Below, one piece after another: positions 1-6,928 of a stretch of DNA of 64,000 bases. The notes under the pieces are model-generated. The model worked only from the letters and a program-made list of their open reading frames with translations. It was not told the DNA's origin and did not search any database. Source of the stretch: Pseudolachnospira sp051055405 (GTDB taxonomy: Bacteria > Bacillota > Clostridia > Lachnospirales > Lachnospiraceae). Numbering within the stretch: the first letter of the stretch is position 1; every line of letters starts with the position of its first letter. The DNA is taken from contig NZ_CP167068.1 in NCBI RefSeq assembly GCF_051055405.1, positions 496,001-560,000 on the forward strand. Direction: 5' to 3'. The translations under genes and the position numbers were made by a program.

Positions 1-8
1 AGGAACCT

Positions 9-758
9 ATGCCCAGAAAAATTCGATATATTCATCCGGTATTTGCTCCGGAAGAGGTTGAGCCTATGCGGAGGTATTTGGATGAGTATCGCCAGCCGGA
101 CACGGAGCTTAGCATCGTTGGTCTCAGCAGTAATGCAAAGGTAAAGCGTTTGGACTATGGTTATTATCAGGCTTTCGTCGGAATGGAAATTTTATCCGCG
201 GTAAAAAAAGCGGAGCAGGATGGGTGTGATGCGGCTATCATCGGATGCTTTGACGATCCTTTTTTGCGGGAGGCAAAGGAGATCAGCGGTTCTATGGCAG
301 TGGTCGGCCTGGCGGAGTCTGCGCTTCATTTGGCGTCGGTATTAGGGGACTCCTTTGGCATCGTCTGTGTGGAAGAAAAGGATCGTGCGCAATTCCGCAA
401 TTTAGTCCGGCAATATGGATGCGATCACCGCTTTTTATCGATCCAGCCTCTCGGTTTGAGCGTACCGGAACTGCAGAAAGACGGGAACGCGACGGCGCGG
501 CGGATGGAAGAGTGCATTCGGACATTGGTGGAAGATCAAAGTGCGGAGGTTGTCGTATTGGGATGCAGTATGATGTTTGGATTTTATAAAGAGATGCAGG
601 AACGTTATTCGGTTCCGATCATAGATTCCGCGCTTTCCGCTTTGAAGTTTGCAGAGTACTTGACAGATGTAGCACAAGGACCCGGATGGAAGATCAGCCG
701 CCGGTGTGCGTTCCAGGCTCCGCCGAAGGAAGAAATGAGAGCTTGGGGATTGGAATAG
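9..758 (+). CDS. Asp/Glu (hydantoin-type) racemase family protein
   Basis: This 249-residue protein belongs to the aspartate/glutamate/hydantoin racemase superfamily, cofactor-independent enzymes that use two cysteines to invert a carbon centre. Both expected cysteines are visible: one in IIGCFDDP at about residue 79 and one in VVLGCSMM at about residue 186, each at the end of a hydrophobic strand. The length matches HyuE-type racemases. An AGGAA ribosome site lies just inside the window edge, so any upstream operon partners cannot be seen. A bidirectional hairpin follows the gene. The substrate (hydantoin, Asp, Glu or another acid) is not determined; a maleate isomerase or decarboxylase of the same fold is the main alternative. 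Confidence 0.8.
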   Translation: MPRKIRYIHPVFAPEEVEPMRRYLDEYRQPDTELSIVGLSSNAKVKRLDYGYYQAFVGMEILSAVKKAEQDGCDAAIIGCFDDPFLREAKEISGSMAVVGLAESALHLASVLGDSFGIVCVEEKDRAQFRNLVRQYGCDHRFLSIQPLGLSVPELQKDGNATARRMEECIRTLVEDQSAEVVVLGCSMMFGFYKEMQERYSVPIIDSALSALKFAEYLTDVAQGPGWKISRRCAFQAPPKEEMRAWGLE

Positions 759-800
759 GCTACACATTTTTTGTTAATGGAAGTTGAAAAAGTAAATTGA

Positions 801-854
801 AAAATGAGGGATTTTCTAGGTGGCGCATGGCTTGCTTGGAAAATCCCTCATTTT
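801..854. terminator. bidirectional intrinsic terminator
   Basis: AAAATGAGGGATTTTC and GGAAAATCCCTCATTTT form a long near-perfect stem with A and T tracts on both flanks. It sits between the convergent racemase and flavoenzyme genes and can terminate both. Confidence 0.85.
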
Positions 855-856
855 AT

Positions 857-1816
857 TTATTGGCTTACAAACTGGGGCGCTTTTTTCAGTAATTTTTTTG
901 CCTCTTCCGTTACTTCCTGGATGATTTCCGCAGCCGACTGGATTTTCTTTAGGGGCTCCAGGCTTTCTCCTACTTGAACGATTCCGTTCATCCCGTCTTC
1001 CCCAGTTCCGAGATCCGCTACCCGTTTGCTGCATCCAGCAACGAAGTCGCCAAGCTGGTCGGTAGGAACTCCGCTGGTTTCCATGGACAAATATTTTTCT
1101 GCAAAGGGATTTTTCAGGCCGCGCAATCCCTTTCCACGGGACCAGCCGATCGTGACAGAGTCTGTATCCGACGCAGCCAGGATCGCCTTTGCATTGGACG
1201 GATGGCTTTCACACTCTTTGGCCAAAAGAAAACGAGAGCCCATCTGTATTCCATCTGCGCCCATGATCAAGGCGGCAGCCAGGCCTCGGCCGTCTACGAT
1301 GCCGCCGGCGGCTGCTATGGGTAAGGAAACCTCGGGTAAGACGTTGCTCATAAGAGCCATTGTCGTTAAATTCCCGATACGGCCGCCAGATTCCATGCCT
1401 TCGATGATAAGCATATCCGCTCCACAGGCCTCCATGCGTTTCGCTAATTTAGTATTGGGAACAATACAGACGGTCTTAATCCCTGCTTCCTTAAAACGGG
1501 GAAGGAAAGGACGGGGATCGCCGGCTCCCAAAGTTACAAAATCAATTCCTTCTTCTAAGATTACTTCTACCAGCTTATCTCGAAGAGGCGTGGTTTGTAA
1601 GGAAAGATTGATGCCAAAGGGTTTATTGGTCAAGGATTTGGTTTTTCGGATTTCTTGTCGGACCCAATTTTCGTCACGGCCGCCTGCGCCCAGGACTCCA
1701 GCGCCCCCTGCATTGGATACCGCAGCGGTCAGATTGGCTGTTGTAATCCAGGCCATAGCGCCCATCAAAATCGGGTACTGAATACCCAAAAGCTCTGTCA
1801 TTTTTGTCTTTATCAT
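857..1816 (-). CDS. nitronate monooxygenase / FabK-like flavin oxidoreductase
   Basis: This is a 319-residue TIM-barrel FMN enzyme of the 2-nitropropane dioxygenase family, which includes nitronate monooxygenases and the enoyl-ACP reductase FabK. Family marks are the N-terminal TELLGIQYPILMGAMAW, the glycine-rich SNAGGAGVLG, the IAAAGGIVDGRG phosphate-binding loop and GADGIQMGSRFL. The start is the ATG at 1816 because GGAGGG precedes it at good spacing; the longer reading frame has no such site. It is transcribed away from the LysR gene across a 142-bp region with nested inverted repeats, so that LysR probably controls it. FabK and nitronate oxidase roles cannot be separated by eye; no fab genes are nearby, which weakens the FabK reading. 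Confidence 0.85.
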   Translation of the reverse strand: MIKTKMTELLGIQYPILMGAMAWITTANLTAAVSNAGGAGVLGAGGRDENWVRQEIRKTKSLTNKPFGINLSLQTTPLRDKLVEVILEEGIDFVTLGAGDPRPFLPRFKEAGIKTVCIVPNTKLAKRMEACGADMLIIEGMESGGRIGNLTTMALMSNVLPEVSLPIAAAGGIVDGRGLAAALIMGADGIQMGSRFLLAKECESHPSNAKAILAASDTDSVTIGWSRGKGLRGLKNPFAEKYLSMETSGVPTDQLGDFVAGCSKRVADLGTGEDGMNGIVQVGESLEPLKKIQSAAEIIQEVTEEAKKLLKKAPQFVSQ

Positions 1817-1845
1817 AGGAAACCCTCCTTTTTGTCTGAGCATAA

Positions 1846-1904
1846 CATAGCTATTTTCTTTTGTCTAATCGATAATAATTGAGTTTCGATAGAAAATAAC
1901 TATG
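1846..1904. promoter_or_regulatory. nested inverted repeats in the LysR/flavoenzyme divergent region
   Basis: CATAGCTATTTTCT (1846-1859) and AGAAAATAACTATG (1891-1904) are an inverted repeat matching at 13 of 14 positions. Inside lies a second pair, ATCGA (1868-1872) and TCGAT (1886-1890). A plausible promoter for the LysR gene, TTGAGT-16 bp-TATGAT (1879-1906), overlaps the right arm. This is the arrangement expected for a LysR regulator that controls its divergent neighbour and itself. Confidence 0.55.
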
Positions 1905-1958
1905 ATATCTCTTGCACGCGAGCGAATGTTTCGATATACTGGAAGTGGAGGTGAGGGT

Positions 1959-2861
1959 ATGACTTTACAGCAGCTAAGATATTTTTGTGCAATTGCACGC
2001 CATTCCAGCTATCGGGAGGCCTCGGAGGAACTTTTTGTTTCACAGCCGACGATAAGCGCGGCGATTTTGGCTCTGGAAAAGGAATTGGGCTTTTTGCTGT
2101 TTGACCGTAAGGGACGCCAGACGGTTCTGACGAAGTATGGGGAGCAATATTATCAGGAGCTCGCGCCCCTTTTAGAACAGCTGAACCGCGCAACCGACCG
2201 GGTTCGTCAGATGGCGAGCGCGGCAAAAGGGCATCTGGATTTGGCCTATAATCCGCCGCTTTCCAAAGGTTTTATTCCGAATATCGTGCGTCTCTTTTTG
2301 GACCGAGAAGAAAATCAGAATGTGACTGTACATTTTCACCAGAATTCCTCCAAAGAAATTGTGGAAGGGATTCAGACGGGGACGTTTGACTTGGGATTTT
2401 GCAGTTTTGTGCCAGGCGCGCCCCATGTAAATTTTCAGCCGGTCCTCCGGCAGGAAATGGTAGCGGTAGTGCCTCTGGATCACCCCTTGGCAGAATCCGG
2501 GGCGGTAAGCCTGAAAGAATTAAGCAGTTTTCCCTTTGTGGCCTATGCCTCCCATTCCGGACTTCGGCGTGTTGTGGACGGTTTTTTTCAGGAGGCGGGC
2601 GTGTCTTTGGAAATTTTTGCGGAAGCGGAAGATGAAGACGCGATTGCAGCCCTTACGGCGTCGGGATTCGGCGTTGGAGTCGTAGCGAAGATGCAGGCGC
2701 TTCAATATTTCCCCGTCCGTCAGATTCCGATTAAGGAGAAAGAATGCCAGAGAATGCTTTATCTGGCTTCCTCCACTCATCGTTACCTGACGCCAGCTGC
2801 GCGGCGTTTTTTTGATTTTGTTCAGGAAAGGGTGGATACGGGACAGTTACCAGAAGTTTGA
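1959..2861 (+). CDS. LysR-family transcriptional regulator
   Basis: This 300-residue protein has a LysR N-terminal winged helix-turn-helix (MTLQQLRYFCAIARHSS, then SQPTISAAILALEKELG) and a LysR substrate-binding domain from about residue 90 to the end. The start chosen is the ATG at 1959, preceded by GGAGGTGAGGG; the longer frame lacks a ribosome site. It is divergent from the flavin oxidoreductase, and LysR proteins usually regulate the divergent gene in response to a small effector. The effector is unknown. Confidence 0.92.
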   Translation: MTLQQLRYFCAIARHSSYREASEELFVSQPTISAAILALEKELGFLLFDRKGRQTVLTKYGEQYYQELAPLLEQLNRATDRVRQMASAAKGHLDLAYNPPLSKGFIPNIVRLFLDREENQNVTVHFHQNSSKEIVEGIQTGTFDLGFCSFVPGAPHVNFQPVLRQEMVAVVPLDHPLAESGAVSLKELSSFPFVAYASHSGLRRVVDGFFQEAGVSLEIFAEAEDEDAIAALTASGFGVGVVAKMQALQYFPVRQIPIKEKECQRMLYLASSTHRYLTPAARRFFDFVQERVDTGQLPEV

Positions 2862-2895
2862 TTTTTATTTATACGCTCCGGTCTGGCGCGTAAAG

Positions 2896-2933
2896 CGAGA
2901 GGGCTTTTCATGAATGAAGGCCCCCTCGTTTTT
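2896..2933 (+). terminator. intrinsic terminator after the LysR gene
   Basis: CGAGAGGGCTT pairs with AAGGCCCCCTCG (one A/C mismatch) and is followed by TTTTT. Confidence 0.75.
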
Positions 2934-3023
2934 ATGTGATTTATTTAAAAGAAAGAGGAATAAAAATATATTTCCCAAATAATATGCTTTGAAAATTAAA
3001 CGCGGATTTTATACGGGAAACAG

Positions 3024-3052
3024 TTGACATACGAAAGAAAGGAGACTATAAT
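3024..3052 (+). promoter_or_regulatory. sigma-A promoter of the antiporter
   Basis: Perfect TTGACA (3024-3029), a 17-bp spacer and perfect TATAAT (3047-3052). It lies inside the longest reading frame of the antiporter, so the true start must be downstream. Confidence 0.85.
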
Positions 3053-3128
3053 ATGCTCTGGTTTTGAGAAAAAGTTGTTGTTTACATGTGCCAACGGACT
3101 GGCAGGTCCGATGATGGAGGTGGTTGAC

Positions 3129-4379
3129 ATGGAGTATCGTTTTTTATTGGATTTAGCTATCATTCTTTTGAGTACCAAACTTCTTGGATTGGCAACGAAG
3201 AAGATGCATCTGCCGCAGGTAGTCGGCGCACTGATGGCGGGCCTGGTGTTGGGACCGGCGGTTTTGGGTGTGTTGGAGGAGACGGCATTTGTACAGAGCG
3301 TGGCAGAGATCGGCGTGATTGTGCTGATGTTCTGTGCTGGTCTGGAGACAGATGTGCAGGAGTTAAAAAAATGCGGGAAAGCTGCATTTGTGATTGCTCT
3401 GCTGGGTGTTTTGGTGCCCCTTGCCGGAGGCGTGCTGATCGGCTATGTTTTCAATCAGCCAGGCCGTATCGATTCGGACGCATCCTGCAGCTTGTTTTTG
3501 CAAAACATGTTTATGGGCGTGATACTGACAGCTACTTCTGTCAGTATTACCGTAGAAACGTTGAAAGAGCTGGGGAAATTGCAGAGTAAGTCGGGAAATG
3601 CGATTTTGGGAGCCGCGATTATCGATGATATTTTGGGCATTATTGCCTTGACGATTATCACCAGCGCCGCGGATTCCTCCGTGAAGATGTCGACGATTCT
3701 CATTAAGATTGCTTTATTCTTTGTTTTTTCCGGTGTAGCCGGTTTTGCTTTCTTCCGCTTTTATGATTGGTGGAGCCGCCGGACAAAACTGCTGCATCGT
3801 CATGCGATCGTAGCCTTTGTATTTTGTCTGCTAATGTCCTATTGTGCGGAAGAGTTTTTTGGAGTGGCGGATATTACTGGAGCGTATATCGCAGGAATGA
3901 TTATTTCCCTAACGCAGACAACCCAGTATCTGTCTTCCCGTTTTGATACTCTTTCTTATCTGATGCTTTCGCCGGTCTTTTTTGCAAGTATTGGTTTAAA
4001 GGTAAATCTGCCGGCGATGACGCCGATGCTTGTGTTATTTGCTGTGGTGTTGGTTTTGGTTGCCGTGGCGACGAAAGTTGTTGGATGTGGTCTTGGAGCA
4101 AAGCTTTGCGGCTACCGGACGTGCACCTGCGTACAGATCGGCGTCGGCATGGTGTCCCGCGGCGAGGTGGCGCTGATTGTGGCATCCCAGGGGATGAGGG
4201 TTGGCTTGATCGGAGCGAATTTTCTTGGACCAGTCGTTATTGTTGTTATTGTTACAACGATTGTGACGCCGATTCTGCAAAAAATTGTTTATAACAACAG
4301 CCCGAAGCCGGAGATCGTACGCAATGGCCTCAGCGAGAATTATCGAGAGCTGCGTGAGATTCGTGACCGGGCGAATTGA
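3129..4379 (+). CDS. CPA2-family cation/proton antiporter (Kef-like)
   Basis: This 416-residue membrane protein has about 12 hydrophobic segments and belongs to the CPA2 monovalent cation/proton antiporter family (Na+ or K+ for H+). Family features are LPQVVGALMAGLVLGP near the N-terminus and AAIIDDILGIIAL mid-protein, with the paired acidic residues that carry ions in this family. The start at 3129 is set by GGAGG eight bases upstream and by a perfect promoter that ends at 3052. There is no C-terminal RCK/TrkA nucleotide-binding domain, only a short charged tail. It probably works in pH or salt balance; the ion is not readable from sequence. VapBC follows with its own promoter. Confidence 0.88.
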   Translation: MEYRFLLDLAIILLSTKLLGLATKKMHLPQVVGALMAGLVLGPAVLGVLEETAFVQSVAEIGVIVLMFCAGLETDVQELKKCGKAAFVIALLGVLVPLAGGVLIGYVFNQPGRIDSDASCSLFLQNMFMGVILTATSVSITVETLKELGKLQSKSGNAILGAAIIDDILGIIALTIITSAADSSVKMSTILIKIALFFVFSGVAGFAFFRFYDWWSRRTKLLHRHAIVAFVFCLLMSYCAEEFFGVADITGAYIAGMIISLTQTTQYLSSRFDTLSYLMLSPVFFASIGLKVNLPAMTPMLVLFAVVLVLVAVATKVVGCGLGAKLCGYRTCTCVQIGVGMVSRGEVALIVASQGMRVGLIGANFLGPVVIVVIVTTIVTPILQKIVYNNSPKPEIVRNGLSENYRELREIRDRAN

Positions 4380-4387
4380 AGCTGCCC

Positions 4388-4418
4388 TTGACGTGAAATA
4401 TATCATGGTATATATTTC
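4388..4418 (+). promoter_or_regulatory. vapBC promoter with overlapping palindromic operator
   Basis: TTGACG (4388-4393), 17 bp, TATATT (4411-4416). A dyad at 4395-4418 has 9-bp perfect half-sites GAAATATAT and ATATATTTC around a 6-bp centre. It covers the spacer and -10 box, as expected for autorepression by a VapB-VapC complex. Confidence 0.65.
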
Positions 4419-4441
4419 TAGTAAAAGGAGGTGCTTTTGCC

Positions 4442-4672
4442 ATGATGACAGCAAAGCTTTTTGAGAATGGAAGAAGCCAGGCAGTTCGTCTGCCAAAGGA
4501 ATGTCGGTTTCAAGGAGAAGAAGTCTTTGTAAATAAAATTGGTGATGTTGTAATCCTGATGCCAAAGGATAATGAATGGGCTGGACTTTTGAGTGGATTG
4601 AGTCTGTTTTCCGATGATTTTATGAGCGAGGAACGAAATCAATCTGCCATGCAGGAGCGTGCGAATTTATGA
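4442..4672 (+). CDS. vapB: VapB-type antitoxin
   Basis: This 76-residue protein has an N-terminal AbrB/MazE-like swapped-hairpin DNA-binding domain (KLFENGRSQAVRLPKECRF, then VFVNKIGDVVILMP) typical of VapB antitoxins. An acidic C-terminal tail would wrap and block the toxin. GGAGGTG lies eight bases before the first of two adjacent ATG codons. Its stop overlaps the toxin start by four bases (ATGA), the usual coupling in these modules. It should bind the palindrome in its own promoter. Confidence 0.88.
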   Translation: MMTAKLFENGRSQAVRLPKECRFQGEEVFVNKIGDVVILMPKDNEWAGLLSGLSLFSDDFMSEERNQSAMQERANL

Positions 4673-5073
4673 AATATATGTTGGACACGAATATCTGTAT
4701 TTACGCCATTAAGCAAAAGCCACAAGCGGTTATTCAAAAGATAATGGCCTATCATCCACAGGATTTATGTATTTCCTCGATTACGTTTGCGGAGCTGATG
4801 CATGGAGTATGGAAGAGTCAAGCGGTTGAGAAAAATCGTTTGGCTATTTCCTTGTTTCTCTCTCCGATCACAGTCTTGGATTTTGATAGTTATGCAGCAG
4901 AGGAATACGGAAAAATCAGAGCGGATCTTGAGAAAAAGGGAACGCCGATCGGCCCGATGGATCTATTGATTGCCAGTCATGCCAGGTCAAAGAATCTAAT
5001 TCTTGTCACAAACAACACCAGAGAATTTGCGCGTGTGGTTGGGCTGACAGTAGAGGATTGGACGACGGAATAG
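4669..5073 (+). CDS. vapC: VapC-type PIN-domain ribonuclease toxin
   Basis: This 134-residue PIN-domain endoribonuclease is typically active on tRNA or rRNA in the VapC family. Acidic active-site residues are in place: Asp6 in MLDTN, Glu42 in TFAELMHG and Asp98 in GPMDLLIA; the fourth position reads TNNTREF (Asn115/Asn116), an accepted variation. Length is normal and nothing looks broken, so the toxin should be active. It is translationally coupled to VapB. The target RNA cannot be told from sequence. Confidence 0.9.
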   Translation: MKYMLDTNICIYAIKQKPQAVIQKIMAYHPQDLCISSITFAELMHGVWKSQAVEKNRLAISLFLSPITVLDFDSYAAEEYGKIRADLEKKGTPIGPMDLLIASHARSKNLILVTNNTREFARVVGLTVEDWTTE

Positions 5074-5090
5074 TTTTGTAGAAAAAGAAC

Positions 5091-5122
5091 TTGAAAAAGA
5101 CTGGAAAGCGTGGTAGTATAAC
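5091..5122 (+). promoter_or_regulatory. candidate promoter of the FMN riboswitch-ribU unit
   Basis: TTGAAA (5091-5096) is followed by TAGTAT at 17 bp and, overlapping, TATAAC at 20 bp. The aptamer starts about 20 bases downstream, which fits. Confidence 0.5.
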
Positions 5123-5140
5123 TAGCAGAATAAAATATTT

Positions 5141-5253
5141 TTCTTCGGGGCAGGGTGAAACTCCCTACCGGCGGTGACAGTCCGCGACCCGTTTGTAACG
5201 GCTGATTTGGTGAAATTCCAAAACCGACAGTATAGTCTGGATGAGAGAAGAAA
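5141..5253 (+). ncRNA. FMN riboswitch (RFN element)
   Basis: The conserved RFN core is present: TTCTTCGGGGCAGGGTGAAA, CCCTACCGGCGGT, a GTCCGCGACCC segment, GGTGAAATTCC, and the closing ATGAGAGAAGAA that pairs with the start. It binds flavin mononucleotide. A terminator hairpin follows, so FMN should switch off the downstream riboflavin transporter. Confidence 0.95.
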
Positions 5254-5278
5254 TATACCGTTTTTTATGTTTTCGCTG

Positions 5279-5309
5279 CCCCGAACCATTTTGGTTCGGG
5301 GTTTCTTAT
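5279..5309 (+). terminator. riboswitch terminator hairpin
   Basis: CCCCGAACC and GGTTCGGGG form a perfect 9-bp stem with a short ATTTT loop, then TTTCTTAT. It is probably the expression platform of the FMN riboswitch. Confidence 0.8.
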
Positions 5310-5351
5310 CTCCTGGGAAATTCTAACGGAATTTCCCAGGAGATAAGAAAC
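5301..5351. repeat. 23-bp perfect inverted repeat
   Basis: Arms 5301-5323 and 5329-5351 are perfect reverse complements around a 5-base loop. The left arm starts at the last G of the terminator stem and includes its T-rich tract. This is longer than ordinary expression-platform hairpins; it could be a second regulatory stem or a small inserted palindromic element. Confidence 0.75.
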
Positions 5352-5420
5352 ATTTCGGTATAGATTCTCCCTTAGAATGGAAACATTCGTGGTCCTGTAG
5401 GAACAAAAGGAGGAAATAAC

Positions 5421-6050
5421 ATGAGTCAAAACAAAACGTTAAATTTGAGAAACATGGTTCTCATTGCTATGCTGGGAGCGGTCGCTTTTATCTTGATGTT
5501 TTTAGAGATCCCGCTGCCCTTTATTGCGCCTGCGTTTTATGAGCTGGATTTTAGCGAGGTGCCGGTACTGATCGGAACCTTTTCCATGGGACCGGTGGCC
5601 GGCGTGGTGATTGAGCTGCTGAAAAATCTGTTACATATTTTGATTAAGGGAACTTCCACCGCCTATGTCGGCGAGTTTGCAAACTTTTTGGTCGGCTGTG
5701 CGCTGGTAGTGCCTGCTGGGATTATCTATCAACGCGCGAAGAGTAAGAAGCACGCTTTGGTCGGAATGGTGGTAGGAACCCTTGTGATGGTGGTGGCCGG
5801 CAGTCTGGTAAACGCCTATGTGCTGCTGCCTTGGTACGCCAATCATTTCTTTGCCGGCGCCGGCGGCATGGATGGAATTTTGGCGGCAGGCGCTGCGGTT
5901 CATGCCGGAGCGGGAACTTTGCTTGGCTTTGTGATGCTTTGCGTGGCGCCCTTTAACCTGATTAAGGGCATCGTAGTTTCTGCGGTGACCATGTTGTTAT
6001 ATAAGCGCGTCAGCGTGGTGATCAAGGGACATGCGGCGGGACGCGGTTAA
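5421..6050 (+). CDS. ribU: riboflavin ECF transporter S component RibU
   Basis: This 209-residue protein has six predicted membrane helices and the RibU hallmarks: a hydrophobic start, then FYELDFSEVPVLIGTFSMGP and ELLKNLLHILIKGT. RibU binds riboflavin and works with the shared EcfA-EcfA'-EcfT energising module, which is not in this window. The upstream FMN riboswitch supports the substrate assignment independently of the sequence match. The start has GGAGG at 5410-5414. Confidence 0.95.
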   Translation: MSQNKTLNLRNMVLIAMLGAVAFILMFLEIPLPFIAPAFYELDFSEVPVLIGTFSMGPVAGVVIELLKNLLHILIKGTSTAYVGEFANFLVGCALVVPAGIIYQRAKSKKHALVGMVVGTLVMVVAGSLVNAYVLLPWYANHFFAGAGGMDGILAAGAAVHAGAGTLLGFVMLCVAPFNLIKGIVVSAVTMLLYKRVSVVIKGHAAGRG

Positions 6051-6064
6051 GCGGTTTGCTTTTG

Positions 6065-6101
6065 AAGCGGTGTAGCCTGTGGTTATGCCGCTTTTGTGCT
6101 T
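6065..6101 (+). terminator. probable terminator after ribU
   Basis: AAGCGGTGTAG pairs with TTATGCCGCTT using G-T wobbles, followed by TTTGTGCTTT. The T tract is interrupted. Confidence 0.5.
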
Positions 6102-6178
6102 TGTAGGAGGGCGTCAGATCTCTATAGAAAATTCTTTATTATTCTAAGGAATCCACTGGAGGCGAACTCCTTTGTTAC

Positions 6179-6207
6179 TTGCAAGGCAGAACGATCTCTG
6201 CTAGAAT
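6179..6207 (+). promoter_or_regulatory. candidate promoter of the ABC exporter operon
   Basis: TTGCAA (6179-6184), 17 bp, TAGAAT (6202-6207). The -10 box is part of a 10-bp inverted repeat, TATTATTCTA (6137-6146) with TAGAATAATA (6202-6211). Confidence 0.5.
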
Positions 6208-6234
6208 AATATAGAAAGGCAGGAAGATGGCTCA

Positions 6235-6927
6235 ATGATCAAGGTGAACGATATTACCTATTCTTACGGACGAAAAAGAGTATTAGATGGCGCTTCCTTA
6301 ACGGCGGCCCAGGGAGATTGTGTGGCTATAGCAGGCGTCAATGGATGTGGAAAATCCACGCTTCTGTCGATTCTCTCCGGCGCTTTACGTCCTCAAGGCG
6401 GGGAGATTTTTTACGGAGATCGGGACGCACGGAAAGAAAAGGGCGTATTTCAACGTATGGTGGGCTATGTGCCCCAGGACAATCCGCTTTTTGAGGAACT
6501 GACCGTGCGAGACAACCTGAGACTTTGGTATAGCAAAAGCCCGTATTCCATGGAGGAGGATCTAAGGGGCGGCCTGCTTTCGGTTCTGCAACTTTCCGAG
6601 CTTTTGCCGATACGGGTTTCCAGACTATCCGGGGGGATGAAGAAACGAGTCAGCATTGGCTGTGCTCTGGCGGCTCATCCGCCTATTTTGGTTTTGGATG
6701 AACCCAGCGCAGCGTTGGATTTGATCTGCAAAGAGGAGATTCGCCAGTATCTTAGCGTATATTTGGAGCAAAAAGGAACCATTTTGATTACTACACATGA
6801 GGAAGCAGAGTTGAACTTGTGTAATCGTCTTTATATATTAAGGAAGGGAAAGCTAGAAGAGCGGGAGTCGGGGCTTCGCGGGGACGCGTTGCTTCGAGAG
6901 CTTGCAGGAAGGGGAGAAGAAAAATAG
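6235..6927 (+). CDS. ABC transporter ATP-binding protein
   Basis: This 230-residue ABC ATPase has Walker A GVNGCGKST at about residues 34-42, Q-loop VPQDNPLFEEL, signature SRLSGGMKKRVSIG, Walker B ILVLDEPSAALD and switch histidine TTHEEAE. It resembles ATPases of ABC-2 (DrrA/CcmA-like) exporters. It heads a four-gene unit with an anchored protein and two ABC-2 permeases, so it probably powers export by those permeases. The substrate is unknown. A weak AGGAAG site precedes the ATG. Confidence 0.9.
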   Translation: MIKVNDITYSYGRKRVLDGASLTAAQGDCVAIAGVNGCGKSTLLSILSGALRPQGGEIFYGDRDARKEKGVFQRMVGYVPQDNPLFEELTVRDNLRLWYSKSPYSMEEDLRGGLLSVLQLSELLPIRVSRLSGGMKKRVSIGCALAAHPPILVLDEPSAALDLICKEEIRQYLSVYLEQKGTILITTHEEAELNLCNRLYILRKGKLEERESGLRGDALLRELAGRGEEK

Positions 6928-6928
6928 A

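Noticed and set aside
3024..3128. N-terminal extension of the antiporter from 3024
   Set aside because: The perfect promoter lies inside it, so that part is not transcribed as mRNA; ATG 3129 has GGAGG.
6112..6215. T-box or other riboswitch before the ABC exporter operon
   Set aside because: There is a 10-bp inverted repeat and small hairpins, but no T-box AGGGTGG-like core or terminator; the promoter at 6179-6207 accounts for part of it.
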